From Photobacterium alginatilyticum (lineage in GTDB: Bacteria > Pseudomonadota > Gammaproteobacteria > Enterobacterales > Vibrionaceae), in assembly GCF_009910675.1 (NCBI RefSeq), contig NZ_RSEJ01000023.1, positions 50,542 through 114,541 of the forward strand: a DNA stretch of 64,000 bases, given 5' to 3'. Below, piece after piece: positions 1 to 10,022 of the stretch (positions within the stretch are counted from its first letter, which is position 1; each line of letters starts with the position of its first letter). A program made the position numbers and the translations under genes. The notes beneath the pieces are model-generated. The model searched no databases. It saw only the letters and a list, made by a program, of their open reading frames with translations, and had not been told where the DNA came from.

Positions 1-249
1 ATTGACTACGTCTCGGAACATTTATACCAGTACACAGTACATTAGCCACATTGCCTTACCATAAGAGCTGACATAGCACATAATCATCCAAATGAGGTTC
101 TCAAGCCATAGACTATACTGGTTTTAGTACTTATGGCTTTGATACTAGGCGGCAGACACGTGATTGATCCAATCTGACATAACTGCCGTTTATATTGATA
201 CAAGTCCAACCCACTCTCCTATGGTATAGCCGGGAGCAGGAGAGCTAAC

Positions 250-693
250 ATGAAAGCTCTGATTAGTTGTTTATACTCAGCCGTTATTCTCTTTTCGACC
301 AGTGTTGCCTCTTACCCTCTGGATTCGCTGCACTGGAATCACCGCAGTATTCTTTTCTTTGCTCCCGAGAAAGATCAGTACGTACAAGAATTCATGAAAC
401 AAACGCTAATGAACGGTTGCCTGCTGCAGGAAAGAGATATCGTAACTATCATTATTACCCGCGACGGTTTCAACCAGCCCGAAGACTTATTCAGCCCTGA
501 AGATATCCGCTTTCTTCAGCAAAAATATAACATTACCCAAGATAGCCACACGGCCATTCTGATTGGCAAAGACGGCCTTGAAAAGCATCGCTGGGGGGAA
601 GAAACCAACTGGCGACATATCACCGACCTGGTCGACAAAATGCCACTCCGTCAGCGAGAAATGACATACCGCCAAAGCCGCTGCGCCATTTAA
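250..693 (+). CDS. DUF4174 domain-containing secreted protein
   Basis: A 147-residue protein with a hydrophobic signal peptide at residues 1-21 (cleavage probably after VAS), so it should be exported to the periplasm. The rest (about 25-135) looks like the DUF4174 family: a thioredoxin-like alpha/beta fold opening with an HWNHRSILFF stretch and including ILIGKDG and a late RWGE. I see no CxxC pair, so a redox role is not supported; the function of the family is unknown. A strong AGGAGAG ribosome site lies just before the ATG. It stands alone, with the glucosidase gene 150 bases downstream. Confidence 0.7.
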   Translation: MKALISCLYSAVILFSTSVASYPLDSLHWNHRSILFFAPEKDQYVQEFMKQTLMNGCLLQERDIVTIIITRDGFNQPEDLFSPEDIRFLQQKYNITQDSHTAILIGKDGLEKHRWGEETNWRHITDLVDKMPLRQREMTYRQSRCAI

Positions 694-846
694 ATCTATA
701 CCGTCCACACATCGAGATACTGAGCAGACATAACTGCTCTACGCCTCTCGTCTACGCCGTCGCATTTTTTGACGAAGGCTGATTTTTTTTGGTGCTTGAA
801 GCAGTATCTTGTTAGCCATTGACCTTCCAACTGGCCAGTTATAACA

Positions 847-2700
847 ATGATGAAGACACCCTACTTATATCACGGTCAAGATACGGCTTGGGTAACTCCC
901 TCTGAGCACAGCTTGAAACTGACCCTGGTCAGCGAGTCTGACCTACTTATCTCTGCTATATTCATTCGCTGCGAGCCAGACAACGAGGAAAAGCTTGTTG
1001 ATATGGTACGCGGCAACGCCCATGGCCGGCTTCAATACTGGCATGGTGAAATCCCGCTAAACACAGATAGATCGCTAACCCACTACTGTTTTAAGGTAAT
1101 GCAGAACAGTCGCCAGTGGTGGTTACACGGTAACGGGGTGTCGCCACGCGTTCCCGGCAAAGAGGCCCACTTCAAGTACAATAAAGACGATCAGCCGCCA
1201 GCCTGGGTTAAAGAACAGGTTTTCTATCAGATATTCCCCGACCGTTTTGCAAACGGTGATCCGAAAATCAGTGTCAAAACCGATGAATATTGCCTCAAAG
1301 GCAATGAGAGGCCAACTATTGCCAAAGAATGGGGAGAGCCCGTTTCGCCACACGGCAGCAATGGCCCGAACGAATTTTATGGCGGCGATCTCAAGGGCAT
1401 TCACGATAAATTCGATTACTTCGAAGATCTAGGTATTACCGCCCTGTACCTTAACCCGATATTCTCAGCTCCCAGCAACCACAAATACGATACGACCGAT
1501 TATCGAAACGTTGATCCACACCTGGGAACCAATGAGCAATTCGCCGAGATGGTCGCCGACCTGCATCAGCGCAATATGAAGATCATGCTTGATGCCGTGT
1601 ACAACCACACCTCTGTCAATCATCCCTGGTTCGATATGTACCAAAAGAACCAGAATGAAGCCGGTGCGTATAACCATCCAGAGTCGAAGTACCGCCATTA
1701 CTACCAGTTCAATGGAGAAAGCAACGATTATATTGGCTGGAATGGCATATCGAGCCTGCCAAAGCTTAACTTCTCAACCCCCGACGTGCAGGAATACATC
1801 TACTCGGGACAAGATGCCGTCATCAAGCACTGGCTTCGCCCACCGTACAATGTCGATGCATGGCGATTTGACGTTATTCACATGCTGGGTGAAGGCGCTG
1901 GTGCAACCAACAATGCCCACTATGTCAAAGCATTCCGTCAATCGGCCAAATCTGAAAACCCTGACTGTTATGTACTAGGCGAGCATTTCTTCGAGGCGAG
2001 CCAATGGCTCCAAGGCGATCAGGAAGATGGCGCGATGAACTACTACGGTTTCGCCCACCCAATCCGTGCTTTTTTTGCCCACAAAGACATTGCCTACCAC
2101 AGTTGCCAAATTGATGCCGACGAACTGGTGGATTGGCTCAACGAGGCCCGTAGCAAAGTGCCTTGGCTCAATCAGCTTTCCCAGCTTAACCAATTGGATA
2201 GCCACGATACGATGCGCTTCCTGACCATGCTGGAAAACGATCAGGAAACCATGCAACTGGCATTGTTAATGTTATTTGCTTATGTGGGCACACCTTGTAT
2301 TTACTACGGAACTGAAGTGGCACTGGAAGGCGGGCAGGATCCTGACAATCGCCGCTGTTTCCCGTGGGAGCGAACCGAAAAGCCTCATACGATGTTTAAC
2401 TTCCTCAAACAGCTAATCGCTATTCGCAGAAATCATCACTCCCTCCAGGAAGGCAGCATCCAATGGCTCGTTGCCGAGCATAAACAGCTCGTATTTGCCA
2501 GAACGTTAGGTGAAGAAATCACTCTCTGCCTGATGAACAACAGTGAGCACGCCAAGACGATTGAAGTTCCCGTCTGGCAACTGGGTATTGAAAACGCTCA
2601 ACTTAAGGATCTGCTTACCGGCGACGAATGGCAGTCCAAACAAGGCATACTCACACTAACTCTGGCAGGTAAAGAGGGCTTATTGCTAAGCCACGCCTAG
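847..2700 (+). CDS. malZ: Maltodextrin glucosidase-like alpha-glycosidase (GH13)
   Basis: A 617-residue glycoside hydrolase of family 13, about the length of Escherichia coli MalZ (about 604). An N-terminal beta-sandwich (about 1-120) precedes the barrel, which opens with VFYQIFPDRFANGDP, typical of MalZ and cyclomaltodextrinase relatives. Catalytic residues are visible: nucleophile D342 in DAWRFD, acid/base E379 in LGEHF and transition-state D454 in LDSHD. There is no signal peptide, so it should be cytoplasmic and release glucose from short maltodextrins. No other maltose gene is nearby. The ribosome site is weak and the second ATG at 850 could also serve. Neopullulanase-type specificity is the main alternative. 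Confidence 0.85.
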   Translation: MMKTPYLYHGQDTAWVTPSEHSLKLTLVSESDLLISAIFIRCEPDNEEKLVDMVRGNAHGRLQYWHGEIPLNTDRSLTHYCFKVMQNSRQWWLHGNGVSPRVPGKEAHFKYNKDDQPPAWVKEQVFYQIFPDRFANGDPKISVKTDEYCLKGNERPTIAKEWGEPVSPHGSNGPNEFYGGDLKGIHDKFDYFEDLGITALYLNPIFSAPSNHKYDTTDYRNVDPHLGTNEQFAEMVADLHQRNMKIMLDAVYNHTSVNHPWFDMYQKNQNEAGAYNHPESKYRHYYQFNGESNDYIGWNGISSLPKLNFSTPDVQEYIYSGQDAVIKHWLRPPYNVDAWRFDVIHMLGEGAGATNNAHYVKAFRQSAKSENPDCYVLGEHFFEASQWLQGDQEDGAMNYYGFAHPIRAFFAHKDIAYHSCQIDADELVDWLNEARSKVPWLNQLSQLNQLDSHDTMRFLTMLENDQETMQLALLMLFAYVGTPCIYYGTEVALEGGQDPDNRRCFPWERTEKPHTMFNFLKQLIAIRRNHHSLQEGSIQWLVAEHKQLVFARTLGEEITLCLMNNSEHAKTIEVPVWQLGIENAQLKDLLTGDEWQSKQGILTLTLAGKEGLLLSHA

Positions 2701-2723
2701 CCTTCCGCACCAGCTAACCTACT

Positions 2724-2754
2724 ACCCAGCTAATCTAACCTGGATTAGCCGGGT
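2724..2754 (+). terminator. Stem-loop after the glucosidase gene
   Basis: Arms ACCC-GCTAATC and GATTAGC-GGGT form an 11-bp stem, interrupted by one A/C mismatch, around a 7-base loop. No T-run follows, so it may be an mRNA 3' stabiliser rather than a true intrinsic terminator. Confidence 0.4.
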
Positions 2755-2844
2755 GGCGTTGACAGCCTACCCAATTAAGGTTTGCCGTGCTTCTTAGTTC
2801 CATGTAAATATAGGACTTATACCCTGCACATAACCGAGGCAATA

Positions 2845-3942
2845 ATGGGATCTGAACGTTACATTGGAATTATGTCCGGAACCAGCATGGACGGTGTCGA
2901 TACGGTTTTAGTTGACATTAACGGCAGCAAAATAGAGTTACTTTGCGAACATGCTTTTCCTATGGGCGAGAACCTTAAACAGTCCCTGTTAGATGTTTGT
3001 ATGGGTCAGCCAACCAACTTAAAAGCGATCGGCGAGCTCGATCATCGCCTCGGGCACTTATTCGCCGATGCCGTCCTCGCGCTCTTGGAAAAAGCAAACG
3101 TTGATCCGGCAACCATCGCAGCAGTTGGTAGTCATGGACAAACGGTCTATCACTCTCCTGAGTCCGCCTATGCTTTTACCATGCAGCTCGGCGATGCCAA
3201 CATTATCTCGGCCAAAACAGGCATCACCACGGTGGCCGATTTCCGCCGCAAAGATATGGCTTACGGCGGCCAGGGAGCACCGCTTGTCCCGGCTTTTCAT
3301 CAGCAGCTTTTCAGTCAACCGGATCTGACTCGCGTTGTGCTCAATATTGGTGGTATATCCAACATCACCATCCTGACGCCCGAAAAACCGGTTACTGGCT
3401 TTGACACCGGGCCCGGCAACATGTTGATGGACGCCTGGATCCACAAACACAAAGGCCAGCGCTACGATAATAACGGTGCCTGGGCACAATCCGGAGTTGT
3501 ACACCCAGCGCTACTCGAATCGCTGTTAAGTGATCCATTTTTCGCTCTTTCTGCACCCAAGAGCACGGGACGCGAACTGTTCAACCTCGCTTGGCTTGAT
3601 AACCACCTCACTAAGCTCAACGTCAAACCAGAAGATGTGCAACGTACACTGGCAGAACTGACAGCCATCACCATTACCGATGATGTTCGCACTGAAACCC
3701 CTGGCGAATTACTGGTATGCGGCGGCGGGGCTCACAACCCTCTGCTCATGCAAAGACTCGCAGAGCTCTTGCCAGATTGGACGGTTGTTACAACGGCCGA
3801 GCGCGGGGTGGATATAGATAATATGGAAGCCATGGCATTCGCCTGGCTGGCTTATCGCACTCTGCATCAACTACCCGGCAACCTTCCGGAAGTAACAGGT
3901 GCCAACCAGCTAACTAGCCTGGGGGCAATCTACCCCTCATAA
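2845..3942 (+). CDS. anmK: Anhydro-N-acetylmuramic acid kinase
   Basis: AnmK phosphorylates and opens 1,6-anhydro-MurNAc in peptidoglycan recycling, in the cytoplasm. The protein carries the family motifs SGTSMDGVD (residues 11-19, phosphate binding), GSHGQTV, DFRRKDMAYGGQGAPLVP, the catalytic-region FDTGPGNMLMDAW (D187) and a late LVCGGGAHNPLL. An open frame extends upstream to 2782, but family alignment begins at MGSERYIG, so I place the start at the ATG at 2845, behind a GAGG ribosome site; this gives 365 residues, close to the E. coli length (369). No other recycling gene is adjacent. Confidence 0.95.
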   Translation: MGSERYIGIMSGTSMDGVDTVLVDINGSKIELLCEHAFPMGENLKQSLLDVCMGQPTNLKAIGELDHRLGHLFADAVLALLEKANVDPATIAAVGSHGQTVYHSPESAYAFTMQLGDANIISAKTGITTVADFRRKDMAYGGQGAPLVPAFHQQLFSQPDLTRVVLNIGGISNITILTPEKPVTGFDTGPGNMLMDAWIHKHKGQRYDNNGAWAQSGVVHPALLESLLSDPFFALSAPKSTGRELFNLAWLDNHLTKLNVKPEDVQRTLAELTAITITDDVRTETPGELLVCGGGAHNPLLMQRLAELLPDWTVVTTAERGVDIDNMEAMAFAWLAYRTLHQLPGNLPEVTGANQLTSLGAIYPS

Positions 3943-4128
3943 TCGTTCCCATTACACAGCGAAACGGCTATCTCCTTCATCTTTGGCAACGGAGTCTCTT
4001 TTAGGTAAACTCCGCTGCCCTAAGAACTTCATTTAAAAAATCTATACTTGTAGAAATCCTTAGCTGCAGTTTATCCAACTGGATAAGTCGTTGTTCAGAT
4101 ATTGGTATTAGATAAGGTCTCATACAAG

Positions 4129-5838
4129 ATGGCTGTAAAGTTGATATTGTTTATACTTTTTTCTCTTCCTCTATTGGCGTGGTCCAAAGAGGAGCCTATT
4201 GTGCTCCTTGTTAATTCATATCATCCCCAGTACCAATGGACAACTCAGCAAACTCAGGGCATCAAAGATGTACTGAGAGATACCGTTCATGCGGAGAATC
4301 TTCATATTGAATACATGGATGAAAGACGATTCGTGGATGATCAGGTTTATCACACCAAACTCATAGAACTGCTCAAACACAAGTACCAAGTGTATGAACC
4401 CGATCTCATCATGACTACCGATGATCATGCGTACAATTTTATACTCGAAAATGGCAAAGACTTATTTCCTGGCAAACCTGTTGTCTATAGTGGTGTCAAC
4501 GTGCCCAATACGGAATTGATGGTGCACCACGATAGCATTATCGGCATAGTTGAAGGCATGGAAATTGAAGGAAACCTGGATCTGATTTTACAGCTTCAGC
4601 CCAGAACGAAGCAGATCATAATGCTGAGCGACACCACAGGCCTTGGTTTGAACATGGGTAAGAGAGCAAGAGAGATCAAAGCACAGTGGCAAGCTGATCC
4701 GCATAAAAAGCACGTTACATTGGAGGTTTGGGATCAATTCTCACTTCCGGAACTTTACCAACGGGCAGAAAATGCAGAATTTAACTCCGTGTTCCTGATG
4801 CTAGCTATCCATAAGGATAAACTAGGTACCTATTTCTCCTATGAGCACCATCTGCCTATCCTAACTCGAAAAAGTAAAGTGCCAGTATATGGCATGTGGG
4901 GAACGATCATTATCGGTTACGGGGGAACAGGTGGCCTCATGAATAACCCTTATGAGCACGGTAAAAGTGCCGCCAAAATAGCCATCAAGATTCTTGATGG
5001 TGTTCCGCTGAAAAACATCAAAGTACCGGATAAAGCAAATTATTCACCCTCTTTCGATTATCACCAACTAATACGGTTTGGTATCGACCTAAGCCGCCTA
5101 CCCGCACAGAGCACCATTATTAACCGCCCAGTCTCACTCTATGACGAACACGCAAAGCTGATTAACAGCACGATTGCTCTGTTTATCTTTATGCTTATCG
5201 TTATCTCAATACTCACAATCAATATTAAGCGGCGGATCACGGCACAACGTAGACTGCACCAGTTTAATCTGGAGCTAGAATCCATCGTCCGGCAACGCAC
5301 TAAAGATCTGGATGAGCGCAATAAAGAATTACAGGCAGCCTCAAAAATCTTACGGGCACACGCCTATTCCGACGAACTCACCGGACTGCCTAACCGAAGA
5401 GCTGCCTCCCGTGAAATCGTCGCCCACATTAAGCGTTACAACATGGATTATCAGCCATTGGCGGTCGCCATTTTAGATATCGACTTATTTAAGAGTATCA
5501 ATGATACCTACGGCCATCAGGCGGGCGATGAAGTGCTGTGTGCGGTTGGAGAAACGTTAAAAGAAACGCTCCGCCCTAACGATCGGGTCTACCGCTGGGG
5601 AGGGGAAGAGTTTCTTATTGTCTTGCCTGATACCTTGGCTGACTATTCTGTCATTGTCTGTCAGAGACTCACTCAGAATATCAGCCAACTCAATATCAGT
5701 AACATCGGCACCATCACCGCGAGTATCGGAGTTACCAATTTCGCCAGCGGTGATTCTTTCGAAACCATTTTGCAAAGAGCAGATACCGCGTTATACACAG
5801 CCAAAAACAGTGGTAGGAACCAGGTTGTTGCAAGCTAA
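4129..5838 (+). CDS. Diguanylate cyclase with periplasmic ABC-type binding domain
   Basis: A membrane GGDEF protein of 569 residues. Order: signal or anchor helix (about 2-18), a periplasmic region (about 20-330) resembling ABC transporter substrate-binding sensors (VLLVNSYHPQYQWT opening), a transmembrane helix near 345-365, a short coiled coil (QFNLELESIVRQRTKDLDE), then GGDEF. The active-site signature is GGEEF at about 491-495, so it should make cyclic di-GMP; the helix is followed by YGHQAGDE. I chose the ATG at 4129 because an AAGG site sits 11 bases upstream and the signal peptide then starts properly; a TTG at 4102 would add nine residues. The ligand is unknown. It is monocistronic. 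Confidence 0.85.
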   Translation: MAVKLILFILFSLPLLAWSKEEPIVLLVNSYHPQYQWTTQQTQGIKDVLRDTVHAENLHIEYMDERRFVDDQVYHTKLIELLKHKYQVYEPDLIMTTDDHAYNFILENGKDLFPGKPVVYSGVNVPNTELMVHHDSIIGIVEGMEIEGNLDLILQLQPRTKQIIMLSDTTGLGLNMGKRAREIKAQWQADPHKKHVTLEVWDQFSLPELYQRAENAEFNSVFLMLAIHKDKLGTYFSYEHHLPILTRKSKVPVYGMWGTIIIGYGGTGGLMNNPYEHGKSAAKIAIKILDGVPLKNIKVPDKANYSPSFDYHQLIRFGIDLSRLPAQSTIINRPVSLYDEHAKLINSTIALFIFMLIVISILTINIKRRITAQRRLHQFNLELESIVRQRTKDLDERNKELQAASKILRAHAYSDELTGLPNRRAASREIVAHIKRYNMDYQPLAVAILDIDLFKSINDTYGHQAGDEVLCAVGETLKETLRPNDRVYRWGGEEFLIVLPDTLADYSVIVCQRLTQNISQLNISNIGTITASIGVTNFASGDSFETILQRADTALYTAKNSGRNQVVAS

Positions 5839-6166
5839 TGCAACAATAACCCACATTTATCGCAGGATTACCGTCTAGTTCTGCCCTTGAAAACAACACA
5901 GACTACTAATTGTTTGAATTCATCACAAAAAGTGAATAAATCGTTAAAAAATAAGTTGCTATATCCAGTCGGAAAAAAGCAGAACAATCAACTTAAAACT
6001 TGATGAAGATCACCAATTCAGCCCGACAAAGATCACATTTACAAGTTATTAATTTTACTAGGATAAAAACGACGCAAACGTTACACTTGCGCCCCATAAG
6101 AACGATAACAGTACACAGGATATAGTCCTGTTTCTCTTCCCTAAACGTGAAAGGTCCTAAGTAAAG
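5839..6166. other. Intergenic region upstream of the GAPDH gene
   Basis: No gene seen. It holds two copies of AAGATCAC/AAAGATCAC (AGATCAC at 6007-6013 and 6030-6036, 23 bases apart) that could be half-sites for a CRP-like factor, in an AT-rich stretch suitable for a promoter of the downstream dehydrogenase gene. The assignment to CRP is a guess from the GATCAC core only. Confidence 0.3.
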
Positions 6167-7606
6167 ATGAGTCCGGAAAAATATCTTCTAGACTGGCAAA
6201 CAAGCCAAACCAATGCAGAATCCATCTCACCACTTCTTGGCCAACTATACCGTCAGAAAGGCGTAGAAATCCTTCTGTTCGGTCGCCAAATTGTCAACGC
6301 CTCTGTAATCGATATCATTAAGGCACACCGCGTTGCCCGCCGCTATACCGGCAGCGAGCTCTCTCCTTCTCAGACATTGCCGCTGATCCAGGCGCTGACC
6401 GAACTTGACCTGTCTCCTTGCCGGATTGATGTCGGCCAACTGGCTTACGAGTACTGGAAAAACCAAGACGATGTAAGCAACCTGAATGACTTTTTAAGTA
6501 CAGCCCTTATCGAATCACTCAACAGCTCGCAGTCTGTCGAAACTCAGGATGTGGTTCTTTATGGCTTCGGCCGAATCGGTCGTCTGCTGGCTCGCCTGCT
6601 TATTGATAAGAGCGGTCAGGGCTATCCGCTTCGCCTGCGTGCGATCGTTGTTCGTGGCGGCAAAGACGGAGATCTGGAAAAACGAGCCAGTCTGCTCCGT
6701 CGTGACTCTGTTCACGGTCAGTTCAATGGCAGCATCACCGTTGACGAAAACCGTAAAGCAATCATCGTTAACGGCAACTATATTCAGGTTATTTACGCAA
6801 ACAGCCCGGCTGAAGTTGACTACACCACTTACGGTATCAATAACGCGCTTGTTGTTGATAACACCGGTATGTGGCGTGACGCCGAAGGCCTTGGCAAGCA
6901 CCTTGAATGTGCTGGCGCGAAAAAAGTACTGCTGACCGCTCCGGGCAAAGGCGATCTCAAGAATGTCGTATTCGGTGTTAACGAGTCTGTTATCCTGGAT
7001 GAAGACCAGATCATCTCGGCCGCCAGCTGTACAACCAATGCTATTACACCGATTCTGAAAGCGGTAAATGACAAGTACGGTATCCAGTCGGGCCATATCG
7101 AAACCGTTCACTCGTTCACCAACGACCAGAACCTGATCGATAACTTCCACAGCGGCGAACGTCGTGGTCGCTCTGCTGCATTGAACATGGTTCTTACCTC
7201 TACAGGTGCTGCTAAGGCCGTTGCCAAGGCGCTGCCTGAGCTAGCCGGAAAACTGACGGGTAATGCTATTCGCGTTCCGACCCCGAACGTTTCTATGGCT
7301 ATTGCCAACCTCAACCTGGATTCTGACGTTGATGCCGAAGCGCTTAACACGTACCTGCGTGAAATGGCCCTGAACTCACCGCTTTCCGGCCAGATTGATT
7401 ACACGCAGTCTACCGAGATTGTATCAACCGATATCGTTGGTTCTCGTCATGCCGGTGTGGTTGATGGCGCCGCGACTATCGCGCAGGACAAACGCTGTGT
7501 ACTCTACATTTGGTACGACAACGAATTTGGCTACAGCTGCCAGGTTGTACACTGCATGGAACAAATGATGGGTGTGCGTTACAAAACCTACCCTGAAGCT
7601 AAATAA
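6167..7606 (+). CDS. Long-form glyceraldehyde-3-phosphate dehydrogenase
   Basis: A 479-residue protein of the GAPDH family with an N-terminal extension of about 125 residues not present in the classical 330-residue GapA. The Rossmann fold begins at DVVLYGFGRIGRLLARLL (about residue 128), and the catalytic cysteine is C288 in SAASCTTNA, followed by the sugar-phosphate loop HSFTNDQNLID and a C-terminal WYDNEFGYS. It should oxidise glyceraldehyde 3-phosphate, or run in the gluconeogenic direction. Long forms of this type occur in Pseudomonas, Shewanella and vibrios beside a normal GapA, so the symbol is left open. The gene is single and ends at a strong terminator. Confidence 0.88.
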   Translation: MSPEKYLLDWQTSQTNAESISPLLGQLYRQKGVEILLFGRQIVNASVIDIIKAHRVARRYTGSELSPSQTLPLIQALTELDLSPCRIDVGQLAYEYWKNQDDVSNLNDFLSTALIESLNSSQSVETQDVVLYGFGRIGRLLARLLIDKSGQGYPLRLRAIVVRGGKDGDLEKRASLLRRDSVHGQFNGSITVDENRKAIIVNGNYIQVIYANSPAEVDYTTYGINNALVVDNTGMWRDAEGLGKHLECAGAKKVLLTAPGKGDLKNVVFGVNESVILDEDQIISAASCTTNAITPILKAVNDKYGIQSGHIETVHSFTNDQNLIDNFHSGERRGRSAALNMVLTSTGAAKAVAKALPELAGKLTGNAIRVPTPNVSMAIANLNLDSDVDAEALNTYLREMALNSPLSGQIDYTQSTEIVSTDIVGSRHAGVVDGAATIAQDKRCVLYIWYDNEFGYSCQVVHCMEQMMGVRYKTYPEAK

Positions 7607-7646
7607 CACTGCTATAAGATAACTATAATATCCCCTCTTGCTATTT

Positions 7647-7675
7647 GCCGCCTACGCTCCACTAGGCGGCTTTTT
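7647..7675 (+). terminator. Rho-independent terminator of the GAPDH gene
   Basis: A perfect 8-bp stem, GCCGCCTA paired with TAGGCGGC, encloses an 8-base loop and is followed by TTTTT. Confidence 0.9.
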
Positions 7676-7981
7676 CATCTCATAGTCCAGAATATTCTCC
7701 CTGTCATTCAATTACCTGAACTCAATCTTCACAACTAGTACCTTCAGATTTATTCACCCAGAGCATAAATTCGTCAGCATTACAGCAAAAGCGGACACGT
7801 TTTTCCTGTTTGGAGCAGGGACAATAGCGCCATGACCAAATTTTACCTAGAAGTCGATACCCGATTTTTATGCTTTGGAATCAATGCTCTGAAATATGTT
7901 AACTCACAAACATTCGCCTGTTAACCGTCATCCCGGTGTAACGCCCTTTCCTGCAGATCCACTAAACAGGGAGAACAACTA
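7676..7981. other. Intergenic region upstream of the efflux operon
   Basis: No convincing gene. It presumably contains the efflux operon promoter. An open frame of 30 codons (7832-7924) has only a weak ribosome site and no recognisable product, so I do not call it. A GGGAGAA ribosome site ends the region just before the first efflux gene. Confidence 0.3.
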
Positions 7982-8848
7982 ATGTGGCCTTATCACATCG
8001 ACCTTATCGCCATTATCAAAATGTTTAAATGGCGAATGCTCATCACCTGGCTACTCGTCATCGTCGAAAATGTACTGTTAGCCTTGATCCCGCTTTTTAT
8101 CGGCCTGTCGATAGACGGTCTGCTGGCAGGTGATATTCACTCCCTCCAACTATTAGCGATTGTACTGGCAAGTATTACTGTGGTTAGCGTAGCTAGACGC
8201 CTGTATGACACCCGTGCCTATGGACAGATCCGGGTGGAGCTAGCTCGAGAAATTAACGTTCGTCTGTCACGCCTCCCGGTTTCGATCCGCAACGCCCGGC
8301 TCGAAATGTCCCGTGAACTGGTCGATTTTCTTGAAGAGGAACTACCGCCACTGTTTACCGCCTGTATCCAAATCATCGCTTCGGTTGTCATCCTGTTTGG
8401 GTTTTCCCAGTCACTAGCGGTGTCAGCTTGTATCTCAACTATCTTGATGCTGGTGATGTACAGCTTGTTCCATCAGCGATTTATCCGGTTAAACAGCGCG
8501 TTAAACGAACAGAAAGAAAAGCAGGTCCATATTCTTCACAGTCGGAATCCTCGACAGCTGTTAACCCACCTTCGACGTTTGTGTCAGCGTGAGATCCAGC
8601 TCTCCGACGCCGAGGCCATCCTATATGGCATGATCTTTCTCGTTCAGTTCGGCTTTATCGTCGCCAACCTTTGGCTGGCAGCTTCATTACCAAGCATTAC
8701 ACCCGGCAGTATTTTTTCCATCATCAGCTATTCGTGGGAGTACGTAGAGTCAGCCATCATGCTGCCTGTCGCACTGCAGACGTTATCCCGGTTACATGAA
8801 ATTACAGCAAGAATTAACTGTGTTCAGCTTGCACCTGTAAACAAATAA
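7982..8848 (+). CDS. ABC-type six-transmembrane domain protein without ATPase
   Basis: A 288-residue integral membrane protein. Hydrophobic segments near 15-40, 50-70, 125-150, 150-165 and 215-240, together with the layout, resemble the transmembrane half of ABC exporters (ABC_membrane_3 type). There is no Walker A, signature or Walker B motif and no ATPase gene nearby, so it cannot act as a complete ABC transporter by itself. It ends ten bases before the RND adaptor start, so the two are probably co-translated, pointing to a shared efflux or envelope role. The ribosome site GGGAGAA supports the start. The substrate is unknown. Confidence 0.6.
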   Translation: MWPYHIDLIAIIKMFKWRMLITWLLVIVENVLLALIPLFIGLSIDGLLAGDIHSLQLLAIVLASITVVSVARRLYDTRAYGQIRVELAREINVRLSRLPVSIRNARLEMSRELVDFLEEELPPLFTACIQIIASVVILFGFSQSLAVSACISTILMLVMYSLFHQRFIRLNSALNEQKEKQVHILHSRNPRQLLTHLRRLCQREIQLSDAEAILYGMIFLVQFGFIVANLWLAASLPSITPGSIFSIISYSWEYVESAIMLPVALQTLSRLHEITARINCVQLAPVNK

Positions 8849-8858
8849 GGTGAGAAAC

Positions 8859-10022
8859 ATGAAATCAATCAAAAAGAAAGTCCCTATCACCTTGGCGGTG
8901 TTATCTCTAGCCGGCGTCTTGCTGGTGCTGGACTCACTCCCCGATAGCTCATTACCGGTAACTACAGGAGTTCCCGCGGCTCAAGTCGTGACGGTACTAC
9001 CATCGTCACCGGCGAAGCGACAGCTCTCCGTATCAACAGTTGGTATCACCCAGTCCCGCTGGCAAACAGAGCTAAAAGCGACAACCAACGGCAACCTGAC
9101 GGAGTTCAACACTGACATTGAGCCGGGCAGCTTGATAGAGAAAGGTGACTTTCTCGCACAAATTGACCCGACGCACATAGCAGCCGAAGTTGAACAAGCC
9201 AAAAGCCATCTGGCCAGTACTCGCCTGAAGCTTGAGCGAGAAAATCACGAACAGACCGTCGCCAAGAAAATACTGCCACAAAACGTAAGTTCTGCCTTTG
9301 CCCGCCGTGAGCCACAGGTCGCCGCGGCAGCTGCCGAAGTTCATCATGCCGAACAGGCTTTGGCCAGCGTGAGACAACGACTGATCGAAAGCCGTGTAGC
9401 CGCGCCGTTTGATGCCGTCATTCTCAAGCGATTTGCCTCGCCAGCCCAGCATGTCGAATCAGGTACGCCTCTCTACATCATTGCTTCGAGTCACAGCGTC
9501 GATATTGAGGTATCACTCTCTAAACGCCTATGGCAAAGACTCGGTGGCAAGATAGAGCCAAGCCAGATCTCCGTTGTCGATAGAGATAACAACACCTGGC
9601 CGGTAAAGCTGCGCTACATTGCTCCGGAGTTCGATGCGGCTACCCGCCAGCGTCAGTTGGTTCTTGCCGTGGAAAATCCATTCCAGCAGCCTAAGGCTTT
9701 ACTACCACTGCAACAGGTTAAGGTCATATTTAACATCACCCCCGATGCGCCTGTTCATCGCCTGCCAATCTCAGTTTTAACTCTCGACGGCGCGGTTTGG
9801 TGCGTCAATGGTGATAACAAGCTCGTACTCGAGCCAATTATCCAGCTCAATGAAGACGGCAACGAGGTGTGGTTCCAGTTCAACAAAGAGCCTGAACGCA
9901 GTCGAAACATTGTCAAATACCCCTTATTGACCATGTTACCCGGATCTAAAGTCGAGCCTATTTATACCAATAGCAACTCTGCCAATAACAGCTATGCCAA
10001 TAACAGCGAGGAATCGCAATGA
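8859..10022 (+). CDS. RND efflux periplasmic adaptor (membrane fusion protein)
   Basis: A 387-residue HlyD/AcrA-type adaptor. A single N-terminal membrane anchor (about 8-25) is followed by a lipoyl half-motif (NTDIEPGSLIEKGDFLAQID), a helical hairpin rich in A, E and Q (about 105-165), and the second lipoyl half VAAPFDAVILKRFASPAQHV. It should bridge the RND pump to an outer-membrane channel. I start at the ATG at 8859 behind AAGGTGAG; a GTG at 8850 would add three residues. Its last codons overlap the pump start (ATGA type). No TolC-like gene is present, so an outer channel must be supplied from elsewhere. Confidence 0.88.
   Translation: MKSIKKKVPITLAVLSLAGVLLVLDSLPDSSLPVTTGVPAAQVVTVLPSSPAKRQLSVSTVGITQSRWQTELKATTNGNLTEFNTDIEPGSLIEKGDFLAQIDPTHIAAEVEQAKSHLASTRLKLERENHEQTVAKKILPQNVSSAFARREPQVAAAAAEVHHAEQALASVRQRLIESRVAAPFDAVILKRFASPAQHVESGTPLYIIASSHSVDIEVSLSKRLWQRLGGKIEPSQISVVDRDNNTWPVKLRYIAPEFDAATRQRQLVLAVENPFQQPKALLPLQQVKVIFNITPDAPVHRLPISVLTLDGAVWCVNGDNKLVLEPIIQLNEDGNEVWFQFNKEPERSRNIVKYPLLTMLPGSKVEPIYTNSNSANNSYANNSEESQ

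Noticed and set aside
3943..4128. Possible terminator (CGGAGT/ACTCCG) after anmK
   Set aside because: Arms are short, the loop is long and no T-run follows.
7832..7924. 30-codon open frame upstream of the efflux operon
   Set aside because: Weak ribosome site, no recognisable product, and ordinary intergenic composition.
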